Shown here: piece by piece, positions 49,650 to 57,191 of the stretch
Numbering within the stretch: position 1 is the first letter of the stretch
Layout of the letters: each line of letters opens with the position of its first letter
Assembly: GCA_038040385.1 (NCBI GenBank)
Contig: JBBPII010000002.1
Coordinates: forward strand, 248,001 to 312,000
DNA: 64,000 nucleotides
Direction of reading: 5' to 3'
Source of the DNA: Gilichinskyi gelida
Lineage (GTDB): Bacteria > Acidobacteriota > Thermoanaerobaculia > Gp7-AA8
Made by a program: the position numbers and the translations under genes
Notes under the pieces: model-generated
The model's input: only the letters and a program-made list of their open reading frames with translations
Database searches by the model: none
Told to the model about the DNA's origin: nothing

Positions 49650-50558
49650 ATGACAAACCGCAAAACCATTCTCGTCGTCGGCGCCACCGGCGCGCAGGGA
49701 GGGAGCGTCGCGCGCAACCTCCTGGCCCGCGGCCGCTTCGACGTCCGCGCCTTCACCCGCAAGCCCGACTCCCCCGCCGCGCAGGCGCTGCGCGAGCTCG
49801 GCGCGGAGGTGGTGCCCGGCAACCTCGACGATCGCCCCACGATCGACGCGGCGCTGGCCGGCTGCTATGGCGCCTTCGGCGTCACGAACTTCTGGGAGCA
49901 CTTCGCGAAAGAGGCGGAGGAGGGACGCAACCTCGTCGACGCCGTCGCCGCCGCGCACGTCAAGCACTTCGTTTTCAGTACGCTGGCGCCGATCGAGAAG
50001 GCCACCGGCGGCGCGCTACGCAGCCCCCACTTCGACATCAAGGCCGAGCTCGAAGAGTACGCCCGCAGCCTCGGCATCCCGTCGACCTTCGTGCACGTGC
50101 CGTTCTATTACGAGAACTTCCTCTCATTCTTCGTGCCGCGCCCGACCGGCGACGGCACGTTCCAGTTCGGCTTCCCGCAGGGCGACACGCCGCTGGCGGC
50201 GATGTCGGTGGCGGACGTCGGCCTCATCGTGGCGCCGATCTTCGAGCAGCCGGAAACGTACGTCGGCAAGGTCATCGAGCCGGCCGGCGACGAGATTCCC
50301 GCCGCGAAGTACGCGGAGATCATGAGCCGCCGCACCGGCGCCGACATCCGTTACGCGTACGTCCCGCGTGAGGTCTTCGCCAAGCTCGGATTTCCGGGCG
50401 CCGAGGATCTGGCGGACATGTTCGAGTTCTACCGGCTGCACATGCCGAGCCGCGCGCGGGAGATCGAGGAGGCGCGCGCCCTCGCGCCCGAGGTGCAGAG
50501 CTTCGACACTTGGATGGGTCGCAACGAAGGGAAGCTGCGAGCGGCGCTGGCCATATGA
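49650..50558 (+). CDS. NmrA-family NAD(P)-binding protein
   Basis: 302 residues. Rossmann motif ILVVGATGAQGGSVARNLL (about 6-24), then RAFTRKPDSPAAQAL. The active-site Tyr/Lys of SDR enzymes is not clear, as in NmrA-like NAD(P) sensors or reductases. Single gene; GATATC upstream is promoter-like. Confidence 0.88.
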   Translation: MTNRKTILVVGATGAQGGSVARNLLARGRFDVRAFTRKPDSPAAQALRELGAEVVPGNLDDRPTIDAALAGCYGAFGVTNFWEHFAKEAEEGRNLVDAVAAAHVKHFVFSTLAPIEKATGGALRSPHFDIKAELEEYARSLGIPSTFVHVPFYYENFLSFFVPRPTGDGTFQFGFPQGDTPLAAMSVADVGLIVAPIFEQPETYVGKVIEPAGDEIPAAKYAEIMSRRTGADIRYAYVPREVFAKLGFPGAEDLADMFEFYRLHMPSRAREIEEARALAPEVQSFDTWMGRNEGKLRAALAI

Positions 50559-50567
50559 TCTGAGGCC

Positions 50568-51359
50568 ATGATCCGAACGGTCACCGCGACCGAATACGTG
50601 ACGCCGCTGCGCGAAGGGGGATCGCTCCCCGCCATCGTGGACGGCGACGATGACGGCAGCTACGTCGTCAAGTTTCGCGGAGCAGGACAGGGCGCGCGCG
50701 CGCTCATCGCCGAGCTGGTATCCGGCGAGGTGGCGCGCGCCCTCGGTCTCCCCGTCCCGGAGATCGTCTTCGTCCAGCTCGACGGTCGCTTCGCCAAGAC
50801 CGAGCCCGATCCGGAGATCCAGGAGCTGCTGCAAAAGAGCGAGGGGCTCAACATCGGGCTCGACTACCTCCCCGGCTCCATCACCTTCGACCCCATGATC
50901 AAGTGGACGATCGACGGGAAGTCGCGGCTGGCGTCGTCGATCGTCTGGTTCGACGCCCTGGTGACCAACGTCGATCGTACGGCGAAGAACACCAACCTCC
51001 TGGTGTGGCACCGCGACCTCTGGATGATCGACCACGGCGCGACGCTGATCTTTCATCATCAGTGGAGCGACGATTTTCTGAAGCGCAGCCGCGCGCCGTA
51101 CAAGCAGGTGAAGGATCACGTGCTGCTGCGCTGGGCCACGGAGATCCGCGACGTCGACGGCGGGCTGGCGGCGAAGCTGACGCCGCGCGCTGTCGAGCAG
51201 ATCGTCGACGTCATTCCCGACGCTTGGCTCGGCGACGAGCCGCGGTTCGCGAACGTGAAGGAGCACCGCGCGGCGTATCGTGACTACCTGCTCCATCGAC
51301 TCGAGCCGCCGCGGTCATGGGTGGAGGACGCCGCTGATGCGCAAGCGCTATCCGTTTGA
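50568..51359 (+). CDS. HipA-like kinase family protein
   Basis: 263 residues. It begins with the Lys-containing strand DGSYVVKFRGAGQGARALIA (about 27-46), and the catalytic region has VWFDALVTNVDRTAKNTNLL (D-x3-N-x-D-R-x3-N, about 127-146) and LWMIDHGATLIF (metal Asp, about 151-162). This matches HipA/PI4K-like kinases, without the HipA N-terminal domain. It overlaps the DUF3037 gene by 23 bases, a recurring pairing of unknown role. Confidence 0.82.
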   Translation: MIRTVTATEYVTPLREGGSLPAIVDGDDDGSYVVKFRGAGQGARALIAELVSGEVARALGLPVPEIVFVQLDGRFAKTEPDPEIQELLQKSEGLNIGLDYLPGSITFDPMIKWTIDGKSRLASSIVWFDALVTNVDRTAKNTNLLVWHRDLWMIDHGATLIFHHQWSDDFLKRSRAPYKQVKDHVLLRWATEIRDVDGGLAAKLTPRAVEQIVDVIPDAWLGDEPRFANVKEHRAAYRDYLLHRLEPPRSWVEDAADAQALSV

Positions 51360-51732
51360 CTACGCCATCGTGCGCGTCGTGCCGCGCGTCGATCGCGGCG
51401 AGTCGGTCAACGCCGGCGTCATCCTCTTTTCGTCGACGGCCGCCTTCCTCGACGCGCGCATCGGCATCGATTCCACGCGTCTGATGGCGCTGGCGCCGGC
51501 CATCGACCTGGCGCTGGTGGAGAGCTACCTGGAGGCCATCCCCAAGGTCTGCGCCGGCGGCGGCGAGGCGGGCTCGATCGGCAGCCTGCCGCAGCGAGCC
51601 CGCTTCCACTGGCTGGTAGCCCCACGGAGCACGATCATTCAGACCTCACCCGTCCACTCGGGCGTGCACCACGATCTGACCGCCGCGCTCGACGGGCTAT
51701 TCGACAAACTGGTGCGAACGCCCGCGGAGTGA
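51337..51732 (+). CDS. DUF3037 protein
   Basis: 131 residues. FDYAIVRVVPRVDRGESVNA (about 6-25), then GVILFSS and FHWLVAPRSTIIQTSPVHSG (about 88-107), the DUF3037 pattern. It overlaps the HipA-like kinase gene; the two could form a toxin-antitoxin-like or kinase-substrate pair. No activity is known. Confidence 0.85.
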   Translation: MRKRYPFDYAIVRVVPRVDRGESVNAGVILFSSTAAFLDARIGIDSTRLMALAPAIDLALVESYLEAIPKVCAGGGEAGSIGSLPQRARFHWLVAPRSTIIQTSPVHSGVHHDLTAALDGLFDKLVRTPAE

Positions 51733-51733
51733 G

Positions 51734-52150
51734 TCAGCCCCTCATCCCGCCGTTGACCATCCACGGCGTGCCGAAGCGATCGACGACCATCCCGAAGCCT
51801 TCGGACCAGAACGTCTTGTCGAACGCCATGGTCACCCGGCCGCCCTCGGCAAAGGCGTCGTAGACGCGACGCGCCTCGGCCGGCGTCGGGTAGATCAGCG
51901 AGACAGAGAAGAACTTCATCCCCTCGTACGGCTGACCGACCATGGAGTCGGACGCCATCAGGACGCCGCCGCCGTCGAGCTCGAGGCGCGCGTGAAGGAT
52001 CCGCTCGCCGGCCTCGGGCGGCACCTGATCGGCGATCGGTGATTCAGCGTGATTGGTGAGGGCGAGCTTGCCGCCGAGGACGCGCTCGTAGAAGCGCATG
52101 GCCTCCGCGCAGTTGCCGTCGAAGATGAGGTAGGGGCTCAGATCGGGCAT
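51734..52150 (-). CDS. VOC/PhnB-like glyoxalase-fold protein
   Basis: 138 residues. PYLIFDGNCAEAMRFYERVL (about 6-25) and GGRVTMAFDKTFWSEGFGMVV, then FGTPWMVNG, are the PhnB/3-demethylubiquinone-like VOC signature. Enzyme role unknown; these are often metal-binding or act on small antibiotics. Convergent with the DUF3037 gene. Confidence 0.9.
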   Translation of the reverse strand: MPDLSPYLIFDGNCAEAMRFYERVLGGKLALTNHAESPIADQVPPEAGERILHARLELDGGGVLMASDSMVGQPYEGMKFFSVSLIYPTPAEARRVYDAFAEGGRVTMAFDKTFWSEGFGMVVDRFGTPWMVNGGMRG

Positions 52151-52164
52151 GGGCAAGTATGAAC

Positions 52165-52267
52165 CCCTCACCCGCCCTTCGGGCACCCTCTCCCGCAAGC
52201 GGGAAGAGGGGCCAGGTTGTCCTTCTCCCGCTTGCGGGAGAAGGTGCCGCGAAGCGGCGGATGAGGG
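52165..52267. repeat. palindromic element with CCCTCA..TGAGGG arms
   Basis: CCCTCACCCGCC..GGCGGATGAGGG outer arms, TCTCCCGCAAGCGGGAAGAG and TTCTCCCGCTTGCGGGAGAA inner palindromes, GGCACC and GGTGCCG. It lies between the VOC gene and the membrane glycosyltransferase. It is a third repeat family in this window. Confidence 0.85.
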
Positions 52268-52364
52268 TCTGGCCTCCCCGCGCCGCGCATCTCGCGCGCG
52301 ACGTCCCTTCGCATCTGGGCGGCGCGCCTGCTGCTGCCGCTCATCGAACACCAGCTCTGAGGAC

Positions 52365-53807
52365 CTACTCCCGCGGCTGCCCGAACGGCGTCGCCAGCCA
52401 CTTGTAGGTCACCGGATTCTGCTTGCGGAAGGCGCCGTCCTTCCCTTCCAGCCCGAGCGCCAGGCCGAAGAAGATCGAGTAGCCGGCCAGGGCGATGACG
52501 AGACCCTTGAGAACTGCCGGCCGCCGCACCAGACCGGAGAGGCGATCGAGCGCGGTCTCGATGCAGACGACCGAGGCCATGGTCATCAGCAGCGCGAAAT
52601 CGAGCGTGTATCGGGCGACGATGAACCAGCAGGCGGCGAGGCCGAACATCACCAGCCATCCGCCGGCCATCACCAGGATGGCGGCGCGGGTGGACGGATC
52701 GAGCTTCTCGCGCAGGGCAAAGAGGATGAGCGCCGCGAGGCTCCCGATGGTGGTGAGCGGGATCATGGCGCCGACACCGGCGGTCTGCTCGGTCCCCGCA
52801 GGAAACATCGTCGCCGGGTCGAGCTGCGCGTTATAGGCGACGGCGAACGGAAACCGGCTCCAGACGCCGACCGGCGCCGCCAGATATTGCACAGTGTTGT
52901 TGATGAACCGCGCGAGCTCGGCCGGCGTGCAGAGGCTACAAACCTTCTGGTCGATCATGGAGAGGATGGTGATCTGGTACTTCGTGCCGAACTCGAACGG
53001 CTCGCCGAACCGCGCGACGTTGTAAGCGATGAGCAGCGCGCAAATCGCCGCGAACGGCAGCGCTGCCGCGCGCACCGCGCGCCAGCGAGTCGCTTTGTCG
53101 ATGGCGAAGAACGCCGCGGCCGCCGGGAGAACCAGCACCCCCACATTCGGGCGCGCGGCGACGGCCATCCCGAGCCATAGGCCCATCCAGAACGCGTTCC
53201 GCGGCGTGCTCGATTGGAGAAAGCGCAGCAGCGCCCACGCCCAGGTCGCGCCCATCGCCGTCCCGGCCAGGTTCGCCACCTCGTACGTGCGGGCGAAGAC
53301 GAGCGCGAAGGGGATGAAGTTCCCCAGTCCGAGGAGAAGGATCCATACCGGCATCGGGATCTGAAGTCTCCTCCCCGCCAGCGCGCGCCTGACGAAGAGC
53401 ACCGAGGCGATGAAGGCCCACGCCGCGAAGAACGCCGCCGCGAATCCCTCCGACGGATAGCCGTGCGCGATGAGCCGGAAGGGGATGTAGAGCAGAAACA
53501 CCGGCACCGCGGTCCAGTACATGTAGTACTTGCCGCGGTAGTAGCTGGCGTCCCACAACCCCCACGCATCGGCGCGGCCGCGCTCCTCGGGGCTCCACGG
53601 ATCGCGCAGCGCCGTCAGCCGCGCGTGCGGCACCTCGGCCATGCTCACGTGGAGGCGAAGAAACCCCTCGGTCAGATTCGGGTAGTAGCCGCGCCCGAAG
53701 TAGCCGCGCTCGCGGTCGTACTCCGCGTGGCCGTCGAGCCGGCGAAACTCGAAGGTGCCATCGCTGCCGAAGAAGGCGTACGCCGCCAGAACGACGGCGA
53801 TGGCCAA
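52365..53807 (-). CDS. polytopic membrane protein, probable GT-C glycosyltransferase
   Basis: 480 residues from a TTG; the true start may lie a little upstream. About ten hydrophobic helices. The first outer loop has LDGHAEYDRERGYFGRGYYP and WDASYYRGKYYMYWTAVPV, acidic and aromatic as in GT-C enzymes, but no exact D-E motif is seen. It may use a lipid-linked sugar. Alternative: a general membrane protein of unknown role. Confidence 0.7.
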   Translation of the reverse strand: MAIAVVLAAYAFFGSDGTFEFRRLDGHAEYDRERGYFGRGYYPNLTEGFLRLHVSMAEVPHARLTALRDPWSPEERGRADAWGLWDASYYRGKYYMYWTAVPVFLLYIPFRLIAHGYPSEGFAAAFFAAWAFIASVLFVRRALAGRRLQIPMPVWILLLGLGNFIPFALVFARTYEVANLAGTAMGATWAWALLRFLQSSTPRNAFWMGLWLGMAVAARPNVGVLVLPAAAAFFAIDKATRWRAVRAAALPFAAICALLIAYNVARFGEPFEFGTKYQITILSMIDQKVCSLCTPAELARFINNTVQYLAAPVGVWSRFPFAVAYNAQLDPATMFPAGTEQTAGVGAMIPLTTIGSLAALILFALREKLDPSTRAAILVMAGGWLVMFGLAACWFIVARYTLDFALLMTMASVVCIETALDRLSGLVRRPAVLKGLVIALAGYSIFFGLALGLEGKDGAFRKQNPVTYKWLATPFGQPRE

Positions 53808-53928
53808 AGCGTTCGGCAGTGAACGGATGATGGTGGCGCGACTCGGCAGGCGTTCGTCTCCCGGAGCGGGCAGAATATAACGTCGGACGCCGCCACGGAA
53901 TGAGGGCCGACAGTTGGTAGGTTCTTAC

Positions 53929-53941
53929 CGGTAGGAGTAAG
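53929..53941 (+). promoter_or_regulatory. candidate operator CGGTAGGAGTAAG of the second vapBC
   Basis: The same sequence as at vapBC1 apart from one A. It ends 3 bases before the vapB start and includes the GGAG ribosome site, so a bound repressor would also cover that region. A CTTAC..GTAAG inverted repeat surrounds it (53924-53941). Confidence 0.4.
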
Positions 53942-53944
53942 AAA

Positions 53945-54175
53945 ATGCGCATTACCTCGAAGGGGCAGGTGACGATCCCGCAGGAGATCCGCGAGAGGTT
54001 CGGGCTACTGCCTGACACGGAAGTGGAGTTCGTGGCGAAAGGCAATTCGGTTCAGATCGCGAAATCGACGAGCCCGACGCGGCCCACTCGCGGCCAGGTC
54101 CTCGTGCAGCGCTTGAGAGGCCGGTCGAGCGTGAGGATGTCAACCGACGAGATCCTGGCGTTGACCCGGAAGTGA
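53945..54175 (+). CDS. vapB: AbrB-type antitoxin (VapB)
   Basis: 76 residues. MRITSKGQVTIPQEIRERFG (1-20), the AbrB swapped-hairpin fold, then a tail rich in Ser/Arg that should bind the toxin. The following PIN gene starts 3 bases after its stop. Confidence 0.9.
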   Translation: MRITSKGQVTIPQEIRERFGLLPDTEVEFVAKGNSVQIAKSTSPTRPTRGQVLVQRLRGRSSVRMSTDEILALTRK

Positions 54176-54178
54176 TCG

Positions 54179-54583
54179 ATGATCACGCTCGTCGACAGCA
54201 ACGTGATTCTCGATCTGGTGACGGACGATCCGAAATGGGGTCAATGGTCCGCAGCAGCGTTGTCCCGAGCGGCCGATGAATCAGCGCTGGCCATCAATCC
54301 ACTCATCTTTGCCGAAGTATCGATCGGGTTCCCCACGGTCGAAGAGCTGGAGCAGCTTCTGCCTCCGGAAGAGTTTGGCCGTCTTGCTCTCCCCTACGAA
54401 GCGGCCTTTCTCGCGGGGAACGCCTTCCTTTCCTACAGACGAAGAGGCGGCAGGAGGAGCGCGCCTCTCGCCGACTTTTACATCGGCGCGCATGCGGCCG
54501 TGGCCGGGCTGCGTCTCCTCACGCGCGATCCGCGGCGCTATCGTGCGTACTTTCCCACCGTCGATCTCATCGCGCCGGAGTGA
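54179..54583 (+). CDS. vapC: VapC-type PIN-domain toxin
   Basis: 134 residues. Acidic set complete: D6 in LVDSNVILDLV, Glu in IFAEVSIGF (about 45), Asp in APLADFYIGAHA (about 98), Asp in LLTRDPRRYRAYF (about 117). A ribonuclease toxin, intact by residue content, unlike the copy at 17954. Confidence 0.92.
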   Translation: MITLVDSNVILDLVTDDPKWGQWSAAALSRAADESALAINPLIFAEVSIGFPTVEELEQLLPPEEFGRLALPYEAAFLAGNAFLSYRRRGGRRSAPLADFYIGAHAAVAGLRLLTRDPRRYRAYFPTVDLIAPE

Positions 54584-54584
54584 T

Positions 54585-54980
54585 TCAGCGCCGGGCTCGC
54601 GCGATGAACACGAACGCTACGACGAACAACACCAGCGCGATCACCAGCCCCGCCGGTGACGGGCGGCGGAGAAGGATGAGGATCGCGACCGCCGCGTAGA
54701 GGAGCGCGTAGACAGCAGGGCGACCCGTCTCGCGGCGGCGCGAGCGCACGCCTGAGGCAAAGGAAGCATCTTGTGCGCGCTCGGGACGCCATCCGCGGAT
54801 CGTCTCGAACGCCTCGTTGATCGCCTTCAGCTTCTCCTCCGCCTTCCGCCGCAGCGCGGCATCGTCGCCGAACCGATCGGGATGCCAGACCTTGGTCAGA
54901 TCGCGGTGCGCGCGTTTGACCTCTTCCGCGGATGCTCGTGGATTGATCTCCAGCAGCCGATAGCAGTCATCGAGGCGCAT
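54585..54980 (-). CDS. J-domain protein with C-terminal membrane helices
   Basis: 131 residues. J domain about 3-62: CYRLLEINPRASAEEVKRAH, HPD in VWHPDRFG (about 31-38), INEAFETIRG. Two hydrophobic segments at about 90-105 and 110-127. The HPD loop stimulates Hsp70 ATPase; the anchor would place the chaperone at the membrane, next to divergently encoded HflKC. Confidence 0.88.
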   Translation of the reverse strand: MRLDDCYRLLEINPRASAEEVKRAHRDLTKVWHPDRFGDDAALRRKAEEKLKAINEAFETIRGWRPERAQDASFASGVRSRRRETGRPAVYALLYAAVAILILLRRPSPAGLVIALVLFVVAFVFIARARR

Positions 54981-55035
54981 GATGCCAATGCTAGGATCAC
55001 CGCAACCGTCCTGTCCAAATAAAAAGGAGTCCTCG

Positions 55036-56025
55036 ATGCCCATGGATTTTGAAATGCCGAACGTGCGTCAGTTTCGACCACCGCACGTTCCGGGGCGAAT
55101 CATTGTGCGGGTGCTGCTCATCCTCGCCGCCGTCGTGTTCCTCTTCACCACATGGTTCACCGTCGAGCCGGAAGAGGCGGGCATCGTGCTCCGCTTCGGA
55201 CGCTTCGCGCGCCAGGTTGCCTCCGGGCTGCACATGAAGCTTCCCTATCCGCTGGAGACCGTGCTGAAAGTGCCGATCGAACGGCAGTTGAAGGAGGAAT
55301 TCGGATTCCGGACGATCGAGGCGGCCATCCGTACGACCTACTCGAAGGAGGATCTCAGCGGCGAGTCGCTCATGCTCACCGGCGATCTCAACGTCGCCGT
55401 GGTCGAATGGACCGCACAGTTCCGCGTCCGCGAGCCATACAAGTACCTCTTCAAGGTCAGGAACGTTCGCAAGACATTCCGCGACATGAACGAGACGGTG
55501 ATGCGCGAAGTGGTCGGCGACCGCAGCGTCAACGAAGTGCTGACCGTCGGGCGTCAGGAGATCGCCGCCGAGGTCGAGCATCGGCTGCAGGCGCTGTGCG
55601 ACCAGTACGAAAACGGCATCAAGGTCGAGCAGATCGTTCTGCAGGACGTCAATCCGCCCGACGCGGTGAAGCCGTCATTCAACGAAGTCAATCAGGCGCA
55701 GCAGGAGCGCGAGAAGCTGATCAACCAGGCCCGCGCCGATTACAACCAGATCATTCCCCGGGCGAAGGGACAGGCCCAGCAGACCATCGAGCAGGCCGAG
55801 GGCTTCGCCACCGACCGCGTGAACCGCGCGCGCGGCGATGCCGAGTTGTTCACCCAGGTCCACGCCGCCTATCAGCGCGCGCCGGAGGTCACACGGCGTC
55901 GTATGTACCTGGAGACGATGAGCGAGATCTATCCGAAGGTGACGCGGAAGATCGTGATCGACGAGAAGCTGAAAGGCGTGCTCCCCCTCCTTCCGCTTCA
56001 GAACCAGGCCGAGGTGAAGCCATGA
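55036..56025 (+). CDS. hflK: HflK, membrane protease regulator (SPFH/band 7)
   Basis: 329 residues, shorter than the about 420 of E. coli HflK. One N-terminal helix (about 22-40), then the SPFH domain (EEAGIVLRFGRFARQVASGL, about 50-69) and a coiled coil (about 215-270). With HflC it forms the cage around FtsH. AAAAAGGAG lies 8 bases before the ATG. The stop overlaps hflC. Confidence 0.9.
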   Translation: MPMDFEMPNVRQFRPPHVPGRIIVRVLLILAAVVFLFTTWFTVEPEEAGIVLRFGRFARQVASGLHMKLPYPLETVLKVPIERQLKEEFGFRTIEAAIRTTYSKEDLSGESLMLTGDLNVAVVEWTAQFRVREPYKYLFKVRNVRKTFRDMNETVMREVVGDRSVNEVLTVGRQEIAAEVEHRLQALCDQYENGIKVEQIVLQDVNPPDAVKPSFNEVNQAQQEREKLINQARADYNQIIPRAKGQAQQTIEQAEGFATDRVNRARGDAELFTQVHAAYQRAPEVTRRRMYLETMSEIYPKVTRKIVIDEKLKGVLPLLPLQNQAEVKP

Positions 56026-56960
56026 ATCAGATCAGAATCGCGATCGTCGCCATCGTCGCGCTGCTCGCGCTGGCCGTGCTCTCGAGCGGCACATACACGG
56101 TCAAAGAAGGCGAGCAGGTGATCGTCACGCAGTTCGGCAAGCCGGTCGGGAGACCGATCTCCACGCCCGGTCTGAAGCTGAAGATGCCGTTCGTGCAGAC
56201 GGTGCACGTATTCGAGAAGCGCTTCCTGGAGTGGGACGGCGATCCGAATCAGATTCCGACCAAGGACAAGCGCTTCATCTGGGTCGACACGTACGCACGC
56301 TGGCGGATCACCGACCCTCTGAAGTTCTTCCAGCGCCTTCACGACGAGCGCGGCGCGCAGTCGCGGCTCGACGACATCCTCGACGGCGAAACGCGCAACA
56401 CCATCGCCAAGCACGAGCTCATCGATCTGGTCCGCTCGACGAACCGCCCCTTCGTCGTGGCCGAAGACGTCGCGGAGCTGAGTCAGGGCGAGCCGGTCGA
56501 GCGCGTGCGCTACGGCCGGCAGGCGCTGACCTCCGAGGTGCTGCAGAACGCGCGCCGCCGCACCGGTGACCTCGGCATCGAGATCCTCGACTTCCGCATC
56601 AAGCGCATCAACTACGTCGACGAAGTGCGGCAGGAGGTCTACGCGCGGATGATCTCGGAGCGAAAGCGGATCGCCGAGCGCTATCGCTCCGAAGGTGCGG
56701 GCGAGGCCGCGCGCATCGCAGGAGAGAAGGAGCGCCAGCTCCGCACCATCGAGTCGGAGGCGTACCGCACCGCACAGCAGATCCGCGGCAAGGCCGACGC
56801 CGCGGCCTCGGACATCTACGCCGCGGCCTACAACCGCGACGCCGACTTCTATCGATTCCTCAAGTCGATGGGAACGCTCAAGGAGAGCCTGGACAAGGAG
56901 ACGGTGCTGGTGCTGTCGACGGACAGCGAGCTGCTGCGGTATTTGAACGCGGCGCGGTAG
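56022..56960 (+). CDS. hflC: HflC, membrane protease regulator (SPFH/band 7)
   Basis: 312 residues. N-terminal helix (about 5-20), VKEGEQVIVTQFGKPVGRPI (about 27-46), the family motif DGETRNTIAKHELIDLVRS (about 125-143), then a coiled coil with EYRSEGAGEA-like RSEGAGEAARIAGEKE. Length close to E. coli HflC (334). Coupled to hflK by ATGA. Confidence 0.92.
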   Translation: MNQIRIAIVAIVALLALAVLSSGTYTVKEGEQVIVTQFGKPVGRPISTPGLKLKMPFVQTVHVFEKRFLEWDGDPNQIPTKDKRFIWVDTYARWRITDPLKFFQRLHDERGAQSRLDDILDGETRNTIAKHELIDLVRSTNRPFVVAEDVAELSQGEPVERVRYGRQALTSEVLQNARRRTGDLGIEILDFRIKRINYVDEVRQEVYARMISERKRIAERYRSEGAGEAARIAGEKERQLRTIESEAYRTAQQIRGKADAAASDIYAAAYNRDADFYRFLKSMGTLKESLDKETVLVLSTDSELLRYLNAAR

Positions 56961-57045
56961 TGAACCGGGGAGCGCCAATCTCGCGAGAAGCTCGAGGACC
57001 CGGCGGAGCAGGCGGCGGCGTGAGCACGTGCAGCGTGCGCAGTGC

Positions 57046-57166
57046 CGTAGGAACGCCGGCGTCCTCGCCGGCTGGCCCGCAGGCGTCTCGCCTGCGCTGT
57101 ACGGCGGCGGGCCGCCGCCGGGCCAGCCGCCGGGACGGCGGCGCTCCAGGAGCCGCTCCTCTAGGC
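57046..57166. repeat. GC-rich palindromic region between hflC and the VIT/vWA gene
   Basis: About 230 bases without a gene (56961-57191). It contains CCGGCGTCCTCGCCGG, GCAGGCGTCTCGCCTGC, GGCGGCGGGCCGCCGCC, and GAGCCGCTCCTC-type short palindromes. It resembles a fourth dispersed element family. No ORF or clear terminator U-tract is visible. Confidence 0.6.
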
Positions 57167-57191
57167 GCGCGTTGGGCGGAGAGCCCTGCGC

